Shown here: piece by piece, positions 1-8,704 of the stretch
Layout of the letters: each line of letters opens with the position of its first letter
Numbering within the stretch: the first letter of the stretch is position 1
Assembly: GCF_000685075.1 (NCBI RefSeq)
Contig: NZ_BAYD01000004.1
Span: forward strand, 124,001 to 188,000
Source: Paraburkholderia oxyphila NBRC 105797
GTDB taxonomy: Bacteria; Pseudomonadota; Gammaproteobacteria; Burkholderiales; Burkholderiaceae
Direction: 5' to 3'
DNA length: 64,000 nt
Notes under the pieces: generated by a model
Told to the model about the DNA's origin: nothing
The model's input: only the letters and a program-made list of their open reading frames with translations
Database searches by the model: none
Made by a program: the position numbers and the translations under genes

Positions 1-42
1 TGCGAGGGTGTTTCATATCCGCCCCGCCGTTCCACTCAATCG

Positions 43-795
43 TCAGAATCGCCCGGAAAGCAGATATCCCGCTTGCGGCACCTGCGCCTTTAGCCCGAGC
101 GTCTTGAGAATCCGGTAGACCGTGGCAACGGACGCGGACAAAACGGGCTTGCCGAGCCGATCCTCAACCGTCTGAATGGAGGGCAGCGACGGCATTTGCA
201 CGCATGCCGACAGCACGACGGCATCCGCGTTGCGGATATCGAGGCGATCCGCATGCGCAACGAGGTTCGCAGGATCGAGGCGCCCCACTTCGAGATTGTC
301 CGCGACCTCGAGGCTGATGGAATCCGTCACCTCGATGTCTTCGCTCTCGATGTAGTCGATGACTTGCTGCGTTAGCGACTTCATATACGGCGTAATGATC
401 GCCACACGCTTGAATCCCATCGTCTTGATCCCCTCCACCAGCGCGCCGGCGGAACTCACGATCGGCGTTGGCGCACCATTGCCCTCCACCACCTTCTTCA
501 AACGTGCCTCGGACTGGCGATGATAGCCGGCGCCCTGGCACATGATGGCGACGAGGCAGGCGTACGCCAGCACATCGCATCGCGCGTCGCTGAGCTCGAG
601 CGCGCAGCGGTCGCTGTCCACGTCCATCTTGCGCAGCTCCTCCGGTGTCACGTGCATCATCCGCATGCGCGCCGAGTGAAACGTAAAACGCTCTTCAGGA
701 AAGAGTCCGTAGCGCGACGTCAGCATTGCGGGAATTTCCGTCTCCATCGTGGTGTTGGAGCTCGGTACGATCTGACCAATCCGATAATGCTTCAT
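43..795 (-). CDS. maleate cis-trans isomerase family protein (Asp/Glu racemase superfamily)
   Basis: Predicted cytosolic isomerase of 250 residues. The N-terminus (IGQIVPSSNTTMETEIPAML) is typical of maleate isomerases, which convert maleate to fumarate. The two cysteines expected of the superfamily are present: Cys80 (YACLVA) and Cys198 (LSACVQMPSLP). I chose the ATG at 795 because an AGGTGG ribosome site lies 8 nt upstream and the family begins there. An in-frame ATG at 822 overlaps the MFS stop codon as TGATG, so a start nine codons earlier, coupled to the transporter, cannot be excluded. It is the last gene of a minus-strand group with an MFS carrier, so a role in uptake and catabolism of a dicarboxylate or related acid is likely. 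Arylmalonate-decarboxylase-like chemistry is the alternative. Confidence 0.85.
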   Translation of the reverse strand: MKHYRIGQIVPSSNTTMETEIPAMLTSRYGLFPEERFTFHSARMRMMHVTPEELRKMDVDSDRCALELSDARCDVLAYACLVAIMCQGAGYHRQSEARLKKVVEGNGAPTPIVSSAGALVEGIKTMGFKRVAIITPYMKSLTQQVIDYIESEDIEVTDSISLEVADNLEVGRLDPANLVAHADRLDIRNADAVVLSACVQMPSLPSIQTVEDRLGKPVLSASVATVYRILKTLGLKAQVPQAGYLLSGRF

Positions 796-821
796 TTCAA
801 AATCCACCTTTACAAAAGTCA

Positions 822-2153
822 TCAATTGCCACTCGTCAGTTCGACACCCCGCGTCTCGCGGAGGGCAAACACGAGCAGTGCGGCGCACACATAAGCGATA
901 GAAGCGATGCAGTAGGTTTTCGTGAAGCCTATGAACGGCATCAGAGCGGGCACCAGCTTGATGCCGGCAATCGCGCCCACCCGGCCGAAGTTGAAGCAGA
1001 AGCCGGCGGCCGTCGAGCGCACGCTGGTCGGAAACAACTCCGCATACCACGCACCGAATCCGCTGAAATACCCTGTGAAGAATCCCAGCGCCGCGCTGAG
1101 CAACCCGATCACGAGGATGTTGGCCGCCGTCATGGCAAGCTTGCCGTGGGTCAGCGGGAGCATCGTCACGCCATAGGCGAACAACGGCACCGCGATCGCT
1201 ACGCCCACGAAGAAGGCCGCGAACGCGCGCCGCCTGCCGTAACGCTCGGCGAGAACGCCGTAGTAGAGGTAGCCCAGCGTTGCGCCAATGCCCGTCCACA
1301 CGAGGAATACCGGTGCTTCATCCACGCGCACATGCAGCACGCTCTGAAGATAGGTGGCGGTGAACGTGGTGATGATCCAGTAGCCGAACATGCCGAGGAT
1401 GGAGATCACCAGTGCGATGAGCGTCGTGCGCCGGTATTGCGGCGCGAAGATCTGCGTGAGCGAAGCCTTCCTGGCGTTTTGCCGGAGAAATTCCCGATTG
1501 GCCAGCCAGACCGGGGATTCCTTGACGAACAGGAGAATGATCGCGCCCATCGCGTAAGCCGGAATCGACGCAAGGATGAAGAGGCGGCGCCACGAATCGG
1601 GATCGTTCGCGTTGAGGAAACTCCACGCGAAGATTGCGGCCAGCAAGCTGCCGCCGGACCAGCCGGTCTGCAGGAGCGAAATGGCTCTCGCCCGGCCCGA
1701 AGCTGGCCAGATTTCGCTCACGAGTGCGACGGCGGCCGACCAGAGGCCACCCACGCCGATCCCCACGGCAAACCGGTACACATTCAGCTCAGTCAGGCTG
1801 TGCGCGAATCCGCACAGCAGCGTGCCCGTGCCATAGGTCAGGACCGAGATCAGCAACGTGCGTTTGCGGCCGATCTTGTCGGACACATTGCCGAGAAAGA
1901 ATCCACCGATGCCAGTCGCGAAGAGAAACCACGCAACCGTCGATACGACGTCACGCAGCGTTGCAGAGAACGTGTGCGCAACGGAAAGGATGATGAACCC
2001 AAAAATCGTGGCATCGAGCGCATCGAATAGCCATGCGCCCCAGCTCCCGCCCAGGTTGACGATGCGTCCGGTACGCGAGAGTTGGCCCGATGCTTCGGTG
2101 GGCTTGCTTTCGACCAGCCCTGTGACTTCCGCTGTTTTCACTTGCTCCTCCAT
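822..2153 (-). CDS. MFS transporter, metabolite:H+ symporter type
   Basis: Inner-membrane secondary carrier of 443 residues with the usual 12-helix hydrophobic pattern. Transmembrane helix 1 carries two acidic residues (Asp44 and Asp47 in FDALDATIFGF), as in sialate/lactate and aromatic-acid symporters. The loop 2-3 motif A is clear (GNVSDKIGRKRT, residues 88-99). The gene ends in a TGATG junction with the possible upstream start of the maleate-isomerase-like gene, so the two are probably co-transcribed and the carrier likely imports that enzyme's substrate. The substrate cannot be read from sequence. A 115-bp gap separates it from the LysR gene upstream and is the likely promoter. Confidence 0.88.
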   Translation of the reverse strand: MEEQVKTAEVTGLVESKPTEASGQLSRTGRIVNLGGSWGAWLFDALDATIFGFIILSVAHTFSATLRDVVSTVAWFLFATGIGGFFLGNVSDKIGRKRTLLISVLTYGTGTLLCGFAHSLTELNVYRFAVGIGVGGLWSAAVALVSEIWPASGRARAISLLQTGWSGGSLLAAIFAWSFLNANDPDSWRRLFILASIPAYAMGAIILLFVKESPVWLANREFLRQNARKASLTQIFAPQYRRTTLIALVISILGMFGYWIITTFTATYLQSVLHVRVDEAPVFLVWTGIGATLGYLYYGVLAERYGRRRAFAAFFVGVAIAVPLFAYGVTMLPLTHGKLAMTAANILVIGLLSAALGFFTGYFSGFGAWYAELFPTSVRSTAAGFCFNFGRVGAIAGIKLVPALMPFIGFTKTYCIASIAYVCAALLVFALRETRGVELTSGN

Positions 2154-2268
2154 TCGCTTCTCGATCGAATGTCTCGTATCGTAGTGAGGCGCCGAATCGG
2201 TGTATATCAGTCATTGGCGAGCCTGCCATCGTCAACCGCGATGGCAAGATCTGACCGCGAAAAACCGG

Positions 2269-3153
2269 TCAGGAATGCGAACGAAGATGATCGAAGAGGA
2301 GGCGCGCGACGGGAGATAGCGCATCCAAACGCCGCACGCAGATGAAGAGTTCGCGCGTTGCCCACGGCTCGGCGAGCTTCAGCGTGCGGGTTCCCGGGAG
2401 ATGATAGATCGCGGCATTGCCGGCGGGCAGAATGCCAATGCCCACGCCAACTTCGACCATGCGGCACAACGCATCGTAGGACGACACCTCGACGTTGGCG
2501 CGAAGCGATTTCCCATGCCGGCCGGCGGCCGTGAGCATCTGAAAGCGCAGGTGCGTGCCGGCGCGCAGCACGACATGCTCGTAATCGAGTGTCTCACTGA
2601 AGGTGACTTCGTCGCGATCTGCGAGCGCGTGACCCACCGGCACGATCACCGTGAGTTCGTCGGTTCGAAACGGATACACCTCGATATCGGCGCTGTGCGG
2701 CAAATACGTGAAGATGCCGATCTCCGCCAGATTGTTGGCGATGCCTTCGGTAATCGTAAGGCTGTCGTGCTCCTGAAGCGAGATATGCACTTCCGGATAG
2801 CGCTCGTTGAATGACTTCACGAGCGGCGGCACGAAGGTCGCAATGGCCGAAATATTGGCGAAGACGCGCACCGTACCGCGTCGGCCGTCGGAAAAGTCCC
2901 GCATGCGCGCGACGATGTCGTTCAAGCCGTCAAGCACTTCGCGCGCCAGCACCGAAAGGTTCACGCCGGCCGCAGTCGGCGTGATGCCCTTGTTGGTTCT
3001 CACGAGCAGCTGGGTGCCGAGCATCTGCTCGAGCTCGCTTAGCCGCTTGCTCACGGCCGCCGCGGCAATATGTTCGCGCGCCGCGGCGCTGGCAATCGTG
3101 CCGTCCTCGATAACGGCTATGAAGAGCCGTAGTGACAACGGATCGAGCTTCAC
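2269..3153 (-). CDS. LysR family transcriptional regulator
   Basis: LysR-type regulator of 294 residues. The N-terminal winged helix-turn-helix spans about residues 18-60 (AAAAVSKRLSELEQMLGTQLLVR) and is followed by a periplasmic-binding-like effector domain. I place the start at the GTG at 3153 because GGAGGG lies a few bases upstream and the protein then begins MKLDPLSLRLF, as is common in this family. A GTG four codons earlier lacks a ribosome site. It lies between the 2-hydroxyacid dehydrogenase gene (36-50 bp gap) and the MFS/isomerase pair, so it probably controls that catabolic group. The effector is unknown. Confidence 0.9.
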   Translation of the reverse strand: MKLDPLSLRLFIAVIEDGTIASAAAREHIAAAAVSKRLSELEQMLGTQLLVRTNKGITPTAAGVNLSVLAREVLDGLNDIVARMRDFSDGRRGTVRVFANISAIATFVPPLVKSFNERYPEVHISLQEHDSLTITEGIANNLAEIGIFTYLPHSADIEVYPFRTDELTVIVPVGHALADRDEVTFSETLDYEHVVLRAGTHLRFQMLTAAGRHGKSLRANVEVSSYDALCRMVEVGVGIGILPAGNAAIYHLPGTRTLKLAEPWATRELFICVRRLDALSPVARLLFDHLRSHS

Positions 3154-3201
3154 GACGCCCTCCACGCGCGGCGATCGCCTGCGGGGAACCTGCCTTGCAC
3201 G

Positions 3202-4167
3202 TCAAGCCTTCCCGGAGGATGGCCGTGCGTCGAGCCACTCCACGATATTGCGCACGGTGTCGCCATAGAACGTGCGATAGAGCTCGCGCGAAACGTAGCC
3301 GATATGCGGCGTGGCCAGCACGTTGGGCAGCGTGCGGAACGGATGGTTGGCATCGAGCGGCTCGCGGTCGTACACGTCGAGCGCGGCACCGGCCAGCCGC
3401 CCGGCCTCCAGCGCATCGACCAGCGCGGCTTCGTCCACAATCGGTCCGCGCGACGTGTTGATGAGCCGGCTCGTCGGCTTCATTTGCGCCAGCTCCGCGG
3501 CCCCGACGAGGTGGTGCGTACGCTCGCTCAGGCGGACGTGGATCGAGAGGAAATCGGATGTGGCGAAGAGCGTTGCCTTGTCGACCCGCTGCACGCCCTT
3601 TTCCTGAGCACGCTCCAGAGTCAGGTTCTCGCTCCACGCAATGACGTTCATCCGGAAAGCACGGCCAATCACGCCCACGGCAGAGCCTATCCGCCCTAGC
3701 CCCAGCAGGCCCAGCGTCTTGCCGGCCAGCTCGGTGCCGAGCGACACCTGCCAGCCGCCGCTTCGTAACGATTCGTTCTCCAGAGGGATATTGCGTGCCA
3801 TCGCGAGAATGAGCGCCCACGTGAATTCGATGGTCGGCGTCGAGGAGTAGCCCGTGTGGCGCACCTCAATGCCATGCTCCGCGGCCGCCTCGAGGTCGAT
3901 CGCGGCGTTGGCGGGTCCCGTCGATGCGATCAGCTTCAGGTTCGGCAGTTTCTCGATGAGCTCGCGCGACAGCTCGGTTCGCTCGCGCATCACGCACACC
4001 ACGTCGAAGGGCTCGAGCCGTTTGGCGATTTCGTCGACTTCGAAAAGGTGGTCCGTAAAGACGGTAATTTCCGCACGCGCCTTGAGCGGCGACCAATCGG
4101 CCTCACGCAGCGCGATGTTCTGGTAGTCGTCAAGAATCGCAACCTTGACCGGGAGTGAATCGTCCAT
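3202..4167 (-). CDS. D-isomer-specific 2-hydroxyacid dehydrogenase
   Basis: NAD(P)-dependent oxidoreductase of 321 residues that interconverts 2-hydroxy and 2-keto acids. The Rossmann motif GLGRIG is at 156-161. The catalytic set is complete: Arg240 (NTSRGPIVDE), Glu269 (DREPL) and His288 (ATPHIGY). It resembles phosphoglycerate-dehydrogenase-like proteins without the C-terminal regulatory domain. It is followed on the same strand by the LysR gene and then the MFS/isomerase pair, which suggests it handles a hydroxyacid of the same pathway. The natural substrate is not evident. Confidence 0.88.
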   Translation of the reverse strand: MDDSLPVKVAILDDYQNIALREADWSPLKARAEITVFTDHLFEVDEIAKRLEPFDVVCVMRERTELSRELIEKLPNLKLIASTGPANAAIDLEAAAEHGIEVRHTGYSSTPTIEFTWALILAMARNIPLENESLRSGGWQVSLGTELAGKTLGLLGLGRIGSAVGVIGRAFRMNVIAWSENLTLERAQEKGVQRVDKATLFATSDFLSIHVRLSERTHHLVGAAELAQMKPTSRLINTSRGPIVDEAALVDALEAGRLAGAALDVYDREPLDANHPFRTLPNVLATPHIGYVSRELYRTFYGDTVRNIVEWLDARPSSGKA

Positions 4168-4304
4168 GGCGCAGCTTCTCCTTTTATGGTGTGCGCATCG
4201 TTGGAGCGGCGGAACTCGAGTGGGTCCGCGCGGGAACGCATGTGGGGCCGATTGCGGAACCTGTGCGTCATGTCCCGCGCACGCCCCGTTGCGCTGACAT
4301 CACC

Positions 4305-5426
4305 TCATGCCGTTGTGGCAGCCAGCGCCGGATAGTCGGTGTAGCCGGCACTCGTCGCGCCATACACGTTGGGCCAGTCTAGCTCCGCTAGCGGCGCGAC
4401 GTTCGCGAAGCGGGCCGGCAGATCCGGATTGGCGATGAAGGGGCGACCGAACGCGACCATATCCACGAGCCCCGCCTCGATCAAGCGGTTGCCGCGCGCG
4501 CGATCGATATCGACGTTCGCGATGATCTTGCCGCGATAGCGCTCGCGGAAATGCCTGAACATGCCGTCGCCGGCCAGTGCAGCAAGCGGTGTCGCCCGGA
4601 GATCGGCCATCGCGCCCATCAGCAGCAAGTGCGAGAGGTCGAATTCATCGAGACGGCCAATCACGTATTCGGCGGTCGCAAGCGTTTCGTCCGTGGAAAC
4701 GAAAGCGCCCGTTTCCGATGTCGCCGGACCGGTCTTCACGCCAACGCGATGAGCGCCAACGGCATTGGCCACCGTTTCCAGCACTTCGAACAGCAAGCGC
4801 GCACGATTTTCCACTGAGCCACCATATTCGTCGGTACGCAGATTCGTGCGCACGTTCAGGAACTGGTTGAACAGATAGTGGTACCCGCCCTGAATCTGCA
4901 CGCCGTCAAAACCGGCCTCGATGGCGCGGCGCGCAGCATGGCCGAAATCCGCAACCGTACGGCGGATCTCACCCTTCTCCATGGCGCGTGGAATCACAGT
5001 GTCTTTCTTGCCCTGCGCGGTCACGCTCTGCTGCCGCGGATTGACAGCCGAGGCGGAGGGCGGCGCTTTGCCGCCGTGGAAATCGGGGTGTCCGAGCGAG
5101 CCCGTATGCCAGAGCTGCGCAACGATCCGCCCGCCGGCCTCGTGAACCGCGTCCGTCGCCCCTCGCCAGCCACGCACCTGGGCGTCGCTCCACAGACCCG
5201 GCACGTCGGCCCAGCCCACCGCGTGCGGACTCACGAAAACCCCTTCGCTGATGATCAGCCCCGCCGACGCGCGCTGCGCGTAGTACTCGGCATGCAGACG
5301 GTTGGGCGCGAGTTCAGGGTTGGCCGCGCGCATGCGCGTGAGCGGCGCCATCACAATGCGGTTTCGCAGATCGAGGTCGCCCAGCCGGATTGGCGTGAGC
5401 AAGGGCTGGTTGCTTTCCGGATGCAT
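4305..5426 (-). CDS. Old Yellow Enzyme family ene-reductase with atypical active site
   Basis: FMN-dependent TIM-barrel ene-reductase of 373 residues. Known members reduce activated C=C bonds with NAD(P)H. FMN-contacting segments are intact: APLTRMR with Thr30, and AQLWHTG. The substrate-anion pair normally read as HxxN or HxxH is replaced: the sequence is QIQGGYHYLFNQFL, giving Gln179 and Tyr182, while the proton-donor tyrosine is retained as Tyr184. The codons were checked on the minus strand. The ATG at 5426 is preferred because GAAAGGA precedes it by five bases; longer in-frame starts upstream lack this. Repeated GACATTG boxes lie just upstream. The enzyme probably belongs to a divergent subfamily with different substrate binding. 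Confidence 0.88.
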   Translation of the reverse strand: MHPESNQPLLTPIRLGDLDLRNRIVMAPLTRMRAANPELAPNRLHAEYYAQRASAGLIISEGVFVSPHAVGWADVPGLWSDAQVRGWRGATDAVHEAGGRIVAQLWHTGSLGHPDFHGGKAPPSASAVNPRQQSVTAQGKKDTVIPRAMEKGEIRRTVADFGHAARRAIEAGFDGVQIQGGYHYLFNQFLNVRTNLRTDEYGGSVENRARLLFEVLETVANAVGAHRVGVKTGPATSETGAFVSTDETLATAEYVIGRLDEFDLSHLLLMGAMADLRATPLAALAGDGMFRHFRERYRGKIIANVDIDRARGNRLIEAGLVDMVAFGRPFIANPDLPARFANVAPLAELDWPNVYGATSAGYTDYPALAATTA

Positions 5427-5442
5427 GACTTTCCTTTCGTAT

Positions 5443-5530
5443 GACATTGACGGGCTCACCCAATCACAATGGTGGTCGACATTGAGTTTAGGGGTGATCG
5501 CCTCGCAAAGTCAATGTCAGTCGACATTGT
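5443..5530. promoter_or_regulatory. Repeated GACATTG boxes upstream of the ene-reductase gene
   Basis: GACATTG occurs at 5443, 5478 and 5523. The last copy pairs with CAATGTC at 5512 to form a perfect 7-bp inverted repeat with a 4-nt spacer (5512-5529). The set lies 17-104 bp upstream of the ATG at 5426. This looks like an operator for a dimeric regulator; the regulator is not identified. It is an inference from repeat structure. Confidence 0.5.
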
Positions 5531-5578
5531 CTTTTCCGAATGCGGTGATAGAGATCGAGCCGGGCCAGCAGCGCCTGC

Positions 5579-7096
5579 CTACAGCAGCCCCAGCGCCGAC
5601 GCCTTCAACGTCGCAGCGGCGCGCGTCGAGCATTCGAGCTTCCGAAACACGCTTTCCACGTGCGTGCGCACCGTGCTCGGGCTCAGGTCGAGCGCGCGCG
5701 CCGCTTCCTTGTTGCTGGCGCCGCGGCTGATCGCACGCAGCACGTCGGTCTCGCGCGCGGAGAGCCGGAGCGTCTGTTGCCGGATGCGTGTGGCGTGTGT
5801 GGCGCGTGGCGGGGCATCGCGCGCATCGATCAGCGCCTCGACGACTTCGGCGTCGAAGCGGCCTTGGTTCGCCTCGCTGCGCAGTCGTTGCGTCACTTCG
5901 CCGGGCGCTAGCGCGTCGCGCCAGGGCCGCTTTTCACCGAGCGCGACGAACGCAACCGCTGCACTCAGCATGCGCGCCTCGAGCGACAACGCCTGCCCGC
6001 TTGCACCACGGAAATAGCCGGAACCGTCGAGCCGCTCGTACGCATACGAAGCCAGTTCCGCCGCCTGCGCGAGCGTGCCGGTTTGCTTGCCGGCACGCGC
6101 GGTCCAGTACGGCACGAGGCGCACCTTTTCCCACTCCGCAGCGGAGAGGCGCCCTGGCGAATTCCAGATCGCATTCGGCACCGCGGCACGGCCGATGCCG
6201 TGAATCAGCGCCGCGGCGTAGACGCGTGCCTCGCTCGCTTCGTCGGCGCCGAGCCGCGCACTGCAGGCGGCCGCGGCGCTGGCGACCGCGCGCGAGTAGC
6301 CGGTCATCCACGGCAGCTTGAGGTCGATGACATCGGCAATCAGTTCGGTAGAAGTGGTTGCCAGCATCTGGGGCGTCTGAATCGACTCGTCGAGCCCGGC
6401 GGGCTCCCGCGTCGCCAGTCCCTCCAGCCAGTGTGCAGCATGCTTGGCCACGAGCGCGGCCAGATCCGCCGGGTAGCGCGTGCCGGCCTGAGCCGCGATC
6501 AGCGAGAGCGCCTGGGGCAAACCGTAGACGCGGCTGAGGATTTCCAGGTCGCCAGCCAACGACACCACGTAGACCGCGCGCGGCACCGCCGCGCCCGCGA
6601 GGCCGTCGGGCATGCCGCTGCCGTCCCACGCTTCGAAGATATGGCGCAGCGCCGCTTCGGTCTCTGTCGTCAGGTGCAGGATCCGCGCGACTTCGCCCGA
6701 GACCTCGCAGTGAATCTGCGCGAGCGGACGAATCGCGCCCTTAATTTCACCCTGAGTCGCACCTTCCAGGCCTTGCCGTTCAAGCGGCTGGGCCCAGCCC
6801 TGCCGCTGCGCCAGCATCGCCTCGCGGCCGGCCACATCGTCGCCGAGCATGTCGGCGAAGCCCGCTGCGTTCGCCGTGCAGCCCGACCAGCGCAGCAGCG
6901 CGGCTTGCGCGGACGTCGCGGCTAGCGCGTCGCCCTCGCCTGCCGCGAGGGCAAGCTGGGCGGCCAGCCAGGCCGTGCGCAGCGAATGATCGGTCGGCTG
7001 CCCCATGCTGAGGTCGCCAACGAACGCGAGCGCCCTGATGGCGTCGTATGCGCGAACCTGCGCGCGTTCAGCCGGTGTGTTTTCGTTCCCGTTCAT
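5579..7096 (-). CDS. tandem degenerate HD-GYP domain protein with LuxR-type helix-turn-helix
   Basis: Cytosolic regulator of 505 residues. Two stretches resemble HD-GYP domains. The first has AWDGSGMPDG at 156-165. The second has ALIHGIGRAAVPN (HG at 299-300, where active enzymes have HD) and YERLDGSGYFRG (353-364, where HHExxDGxGYP is expected). Loss of the metal ligands suggests neither half hydrolyses cyclic-di-GMP. Residues 443-505 form a LuxR/GerE helix-turn-helix (LSARETDVLRAIS, then SNKEAARALDLSPSTVRTHV). The gene is transcribed away from the cytochrome b / molybdoenzyme module with a 164-bp gap, so it may control that module or itself. I infer a ligand-sensing transcription factor built on inactive HD-GYP folds. 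Confidence 0.8.
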   Translation of the reverse strand: MNGNENTPAERAQVRAYDAIRALAFVGDLSMGQPTDHSLRTAWLAAQLALAAGEGDALAATSAQAALLRWSGCTANAAGFADMLGDDVAGREAMLAQRQGWAQPLERQGLEGATQGEIKGAIRPLAQIHCEVSGEVARILHLTTETEAALRHIFEAWDGSGMPDGLAGAAVPRAVYVVSLAGDLEILSRVYGLPQALSLIAAQAGTRYPADLAALVAKHAAHWLEGLATREPAGLDESIQTPQMLATTSTELIADVIDLKLPWMTGYSRAVASAAAACSARLGADEASEARVYAAALIHGIGRAAVPNAIWNSPGRLSAAEWEKVRLVPYWTARAGKQTGTLAQAAELASYAYERLDGSGYFRGASGQALSLEARMLSAAVAFVALGEKRPWRDALAPGEVTQRLRSEANQGRFDAEVVEALIDARDAPPRATHATRIRQQTLRLSARETDVLRAISRGASNKEAARALDLSPSTVRTHVESVFRKLECSTRAAATLKASALGLL

Positions 7097-7260
7097 GGAT
7101 CCACCGAAACATGGCGAGCCTCATTGCCCGCGACTATAGCGCGGCAGGTGCGGCCGGGTCGGTCATTTATCCGATACCGGCGCCAGGCTGCCGCTGCGAT
7201 CCTTCTTCCCACGCCAACGCCCGCCTGGGCGCCCGGCGCGAATCTTATGTAAGGGTCGCC

Positions 7261-7854
7261 ATGAATCACCCGACAATCCATCCCGCCTGGGTGCGCATTT
7301 TCCATTGGGTCAATGCAGCCGCCGTCATCGTCATGTGCCTGAGCGGCTGGCAAGTGTACGACGCGTCGCCGGTCTTCCGGGGCATCGAGTTTCCGGCCTC
7401 CATCACGCTCGGCGGCTGGCTGGGCGGCGCACTGCTTTGGCACTTCGCGTTCATGTGGATCCTGGTCGCCAACTTTCTCGCTTACCTCGCGCTGAACGTC
7501 GCAACCGGACGGCTGCGCAAGAAGCTCTTTCCCGTCAGCATGCGGGCCCTCGCTTCCGACTTCGCGGCGGCCCTGCGCGGCCGGCTCGGTCACGCCGACC
7601 TCAGCCAGTACAACGCCGTGCAGAAGTTCGCCTATCTTGCCGTGCTCGCCGATATCGCGCTTCTGGTGCTCTCGGGCCTCGCGATCTGGAAGCCCGTGCA
7701 GTTCCCGGTCCTGCGCACGCTGATGGGCGGCTTCGACAACGCGCGCATCGTCCATTTCGTCGCCATGAGCGTGCTGGTCGGCTTTTTCGCGGTGCACGTC
7801 GTGATGGTCGCGCTGGTTCCGCGCACCCTGCTCACCATGATTCGAGGCCGCTAA
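7261..7854 (+). CDS. cytochrome b/b6-type membrane protein
   Basis: Inner-membrane protein of 197 residues with four predicted helices, of the Ni/Fe-hydrogenase-type and YedZ-like b-cytochromes. Likely haem-ligand histidines are His15 (RIFHWVN), one in LLWHFAF and two in the last helices (IVHFVAM and FFAVHVVM). The ATG at 7261 has AAGGG five bases upstream. The stop is followed two bases later by the start of the molybdopterin enzyme gene, so the two are translated together. The expected role is to pass quinol electrons across the membrane to that enzyme. Confidence 0.87.
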   Translation: MNHPTIHPAWVRIFHWVNAAAVIVMCLSGWQVYDASPVFRGIEFPASITLGGWLGGALLWHFAFMWILVANFLAYLALNVATGRLRKKLFPVSMRALASDFAAALRGRLGHADLSQYNAVQKFAYLAVLADIALLVLSGLAIWKPVQFPVLRTLMGGFDNARIVHFVAMSVLVGFFAVHVVMVALVPRTLLTMIRGR

Positions 7855-7856
7855 TC

Positions 7857-8648
7857 ATGAATACTCCGAAACGTCATCGCGCACCCGATCCGGGGTACCA
7901 ACCCGATGCGCAATCCATCATCAAGGACGCGCAAAAGGAACTCCAGTCGCCGCTGCGGCGTTTGTTCGGCAAGCGCATCTTGACGCTGGGCGGACTGATG
8001 CTGCTATCAGGCTGCGATCTCACGAACGACAAGTCGGTCAACACCCTGCTCCGCCGTGTGTCTTCGTTCAACGACGACGCGCAAGCCCTGCTCTTCGATC
8101 CGCGCAAGCTTGCGCCGACCTACCCCGAGTCGATGATCACGCGGCCGTTCCCCTTCAACGCGTACTACGACGTCGACCAGGTGCCGGACGTGGATGGACG
8201 GAGCTATCGCCTCGAACTCAACGGGCTCGTCAAGGGCAAACGCATCTGGACACTCGACGAGCTCCATGCACTGCCGCAGGAAAGCCAGGTGACGCGGCAT
8301 ATCTGCATTGAAGGATGGAGCGCGATCGGCAAGTGGGGCGGCGTGCGATTCGCCGACTTCCTTGCGCGAGCCGGCGCCGATACCACCGCGAAGTATGTCG
8401 CGCTGCATTGCGCGGACAACTACTGGACGAGCATCGACATGCCGACGGCACTGCATCCCCAGACGCAGCTCACGCTGACGTATGACGGCAGCGTCCTGCC
8501 CGCGAAGTACGGCTTCCCGATGAAGCTGCGTATCCCGACGAAGCTCGGATACAAGAACCCAAAACATATCGTTGCCATCACGGTGACCAACGCTTTCCCA
8601 AGCGGCTATTGGGAGAACCAGGGCTACAACTGGTTCGGCGGTTCCTGA
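7857..8648 (+). CDS. molybdopterin-dependent oxidoreductase (sulfite oxidase / MsrP fold), probable Tat lipoprotein
   Basis: Predicted periplasmic molybdoenzyme of 263 residues. The N-terminus contains RRLFGKR at 34-40, a twin-arginine-like motif, and then LLSGC at 49-53, a lipobox, so it may be exported folded and anchored as a lipoprotein. The molybdenum-ligand cysteine is Cys150 in HICIEGWSAIGKWGGV. The C-terminal GYWENQGYNWFGG is typical of the family. It is the partner of the cytochrome b encoded immediately upstream. The substrate is unknown: the relatives include methionine-sulfoxide reductases and sulfite oxidases, but this chain has a long N-terminal segment before the export signal. 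Confidence 0.87.
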   Translation: MNTPKRHRAPDPGYQPDAQSIIKDAQKELQSPLRRLFGKRILTLGGLMLLSGCDLTNDKSVNTLLRRVSSFNDDAQALLFDPRKLAPTYPESMITRPFPFNAYYDVDQVPDVDGRSYRLELNGLVKGKRIWTLDELHALPQESQVTRHICIEGWSAIGKWGGVRFADFLARAGADTTAKYVALHCADNYWTSIDMPTALHPQTQLTLTYDGSVLPAKYGFPMKLRIPTKLGYKNPKHIVAITVTNAFPSGYWENQGYNWFGGS

Positions 8649-8704
8649 GCCCTGCCCCCTGTGCCTATGAATTTTTCAACCGCAACCTACTCACTGGAGC
8701 ACCC

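Noticed and set aside
43-822. A longer reading of the first gene, up to 418 codons, overlapping the MFS gene
   Set aside because: The extra N-terminal part is the MFS gene read in another frame. The conserved isomerase start is at 795 (or 822).
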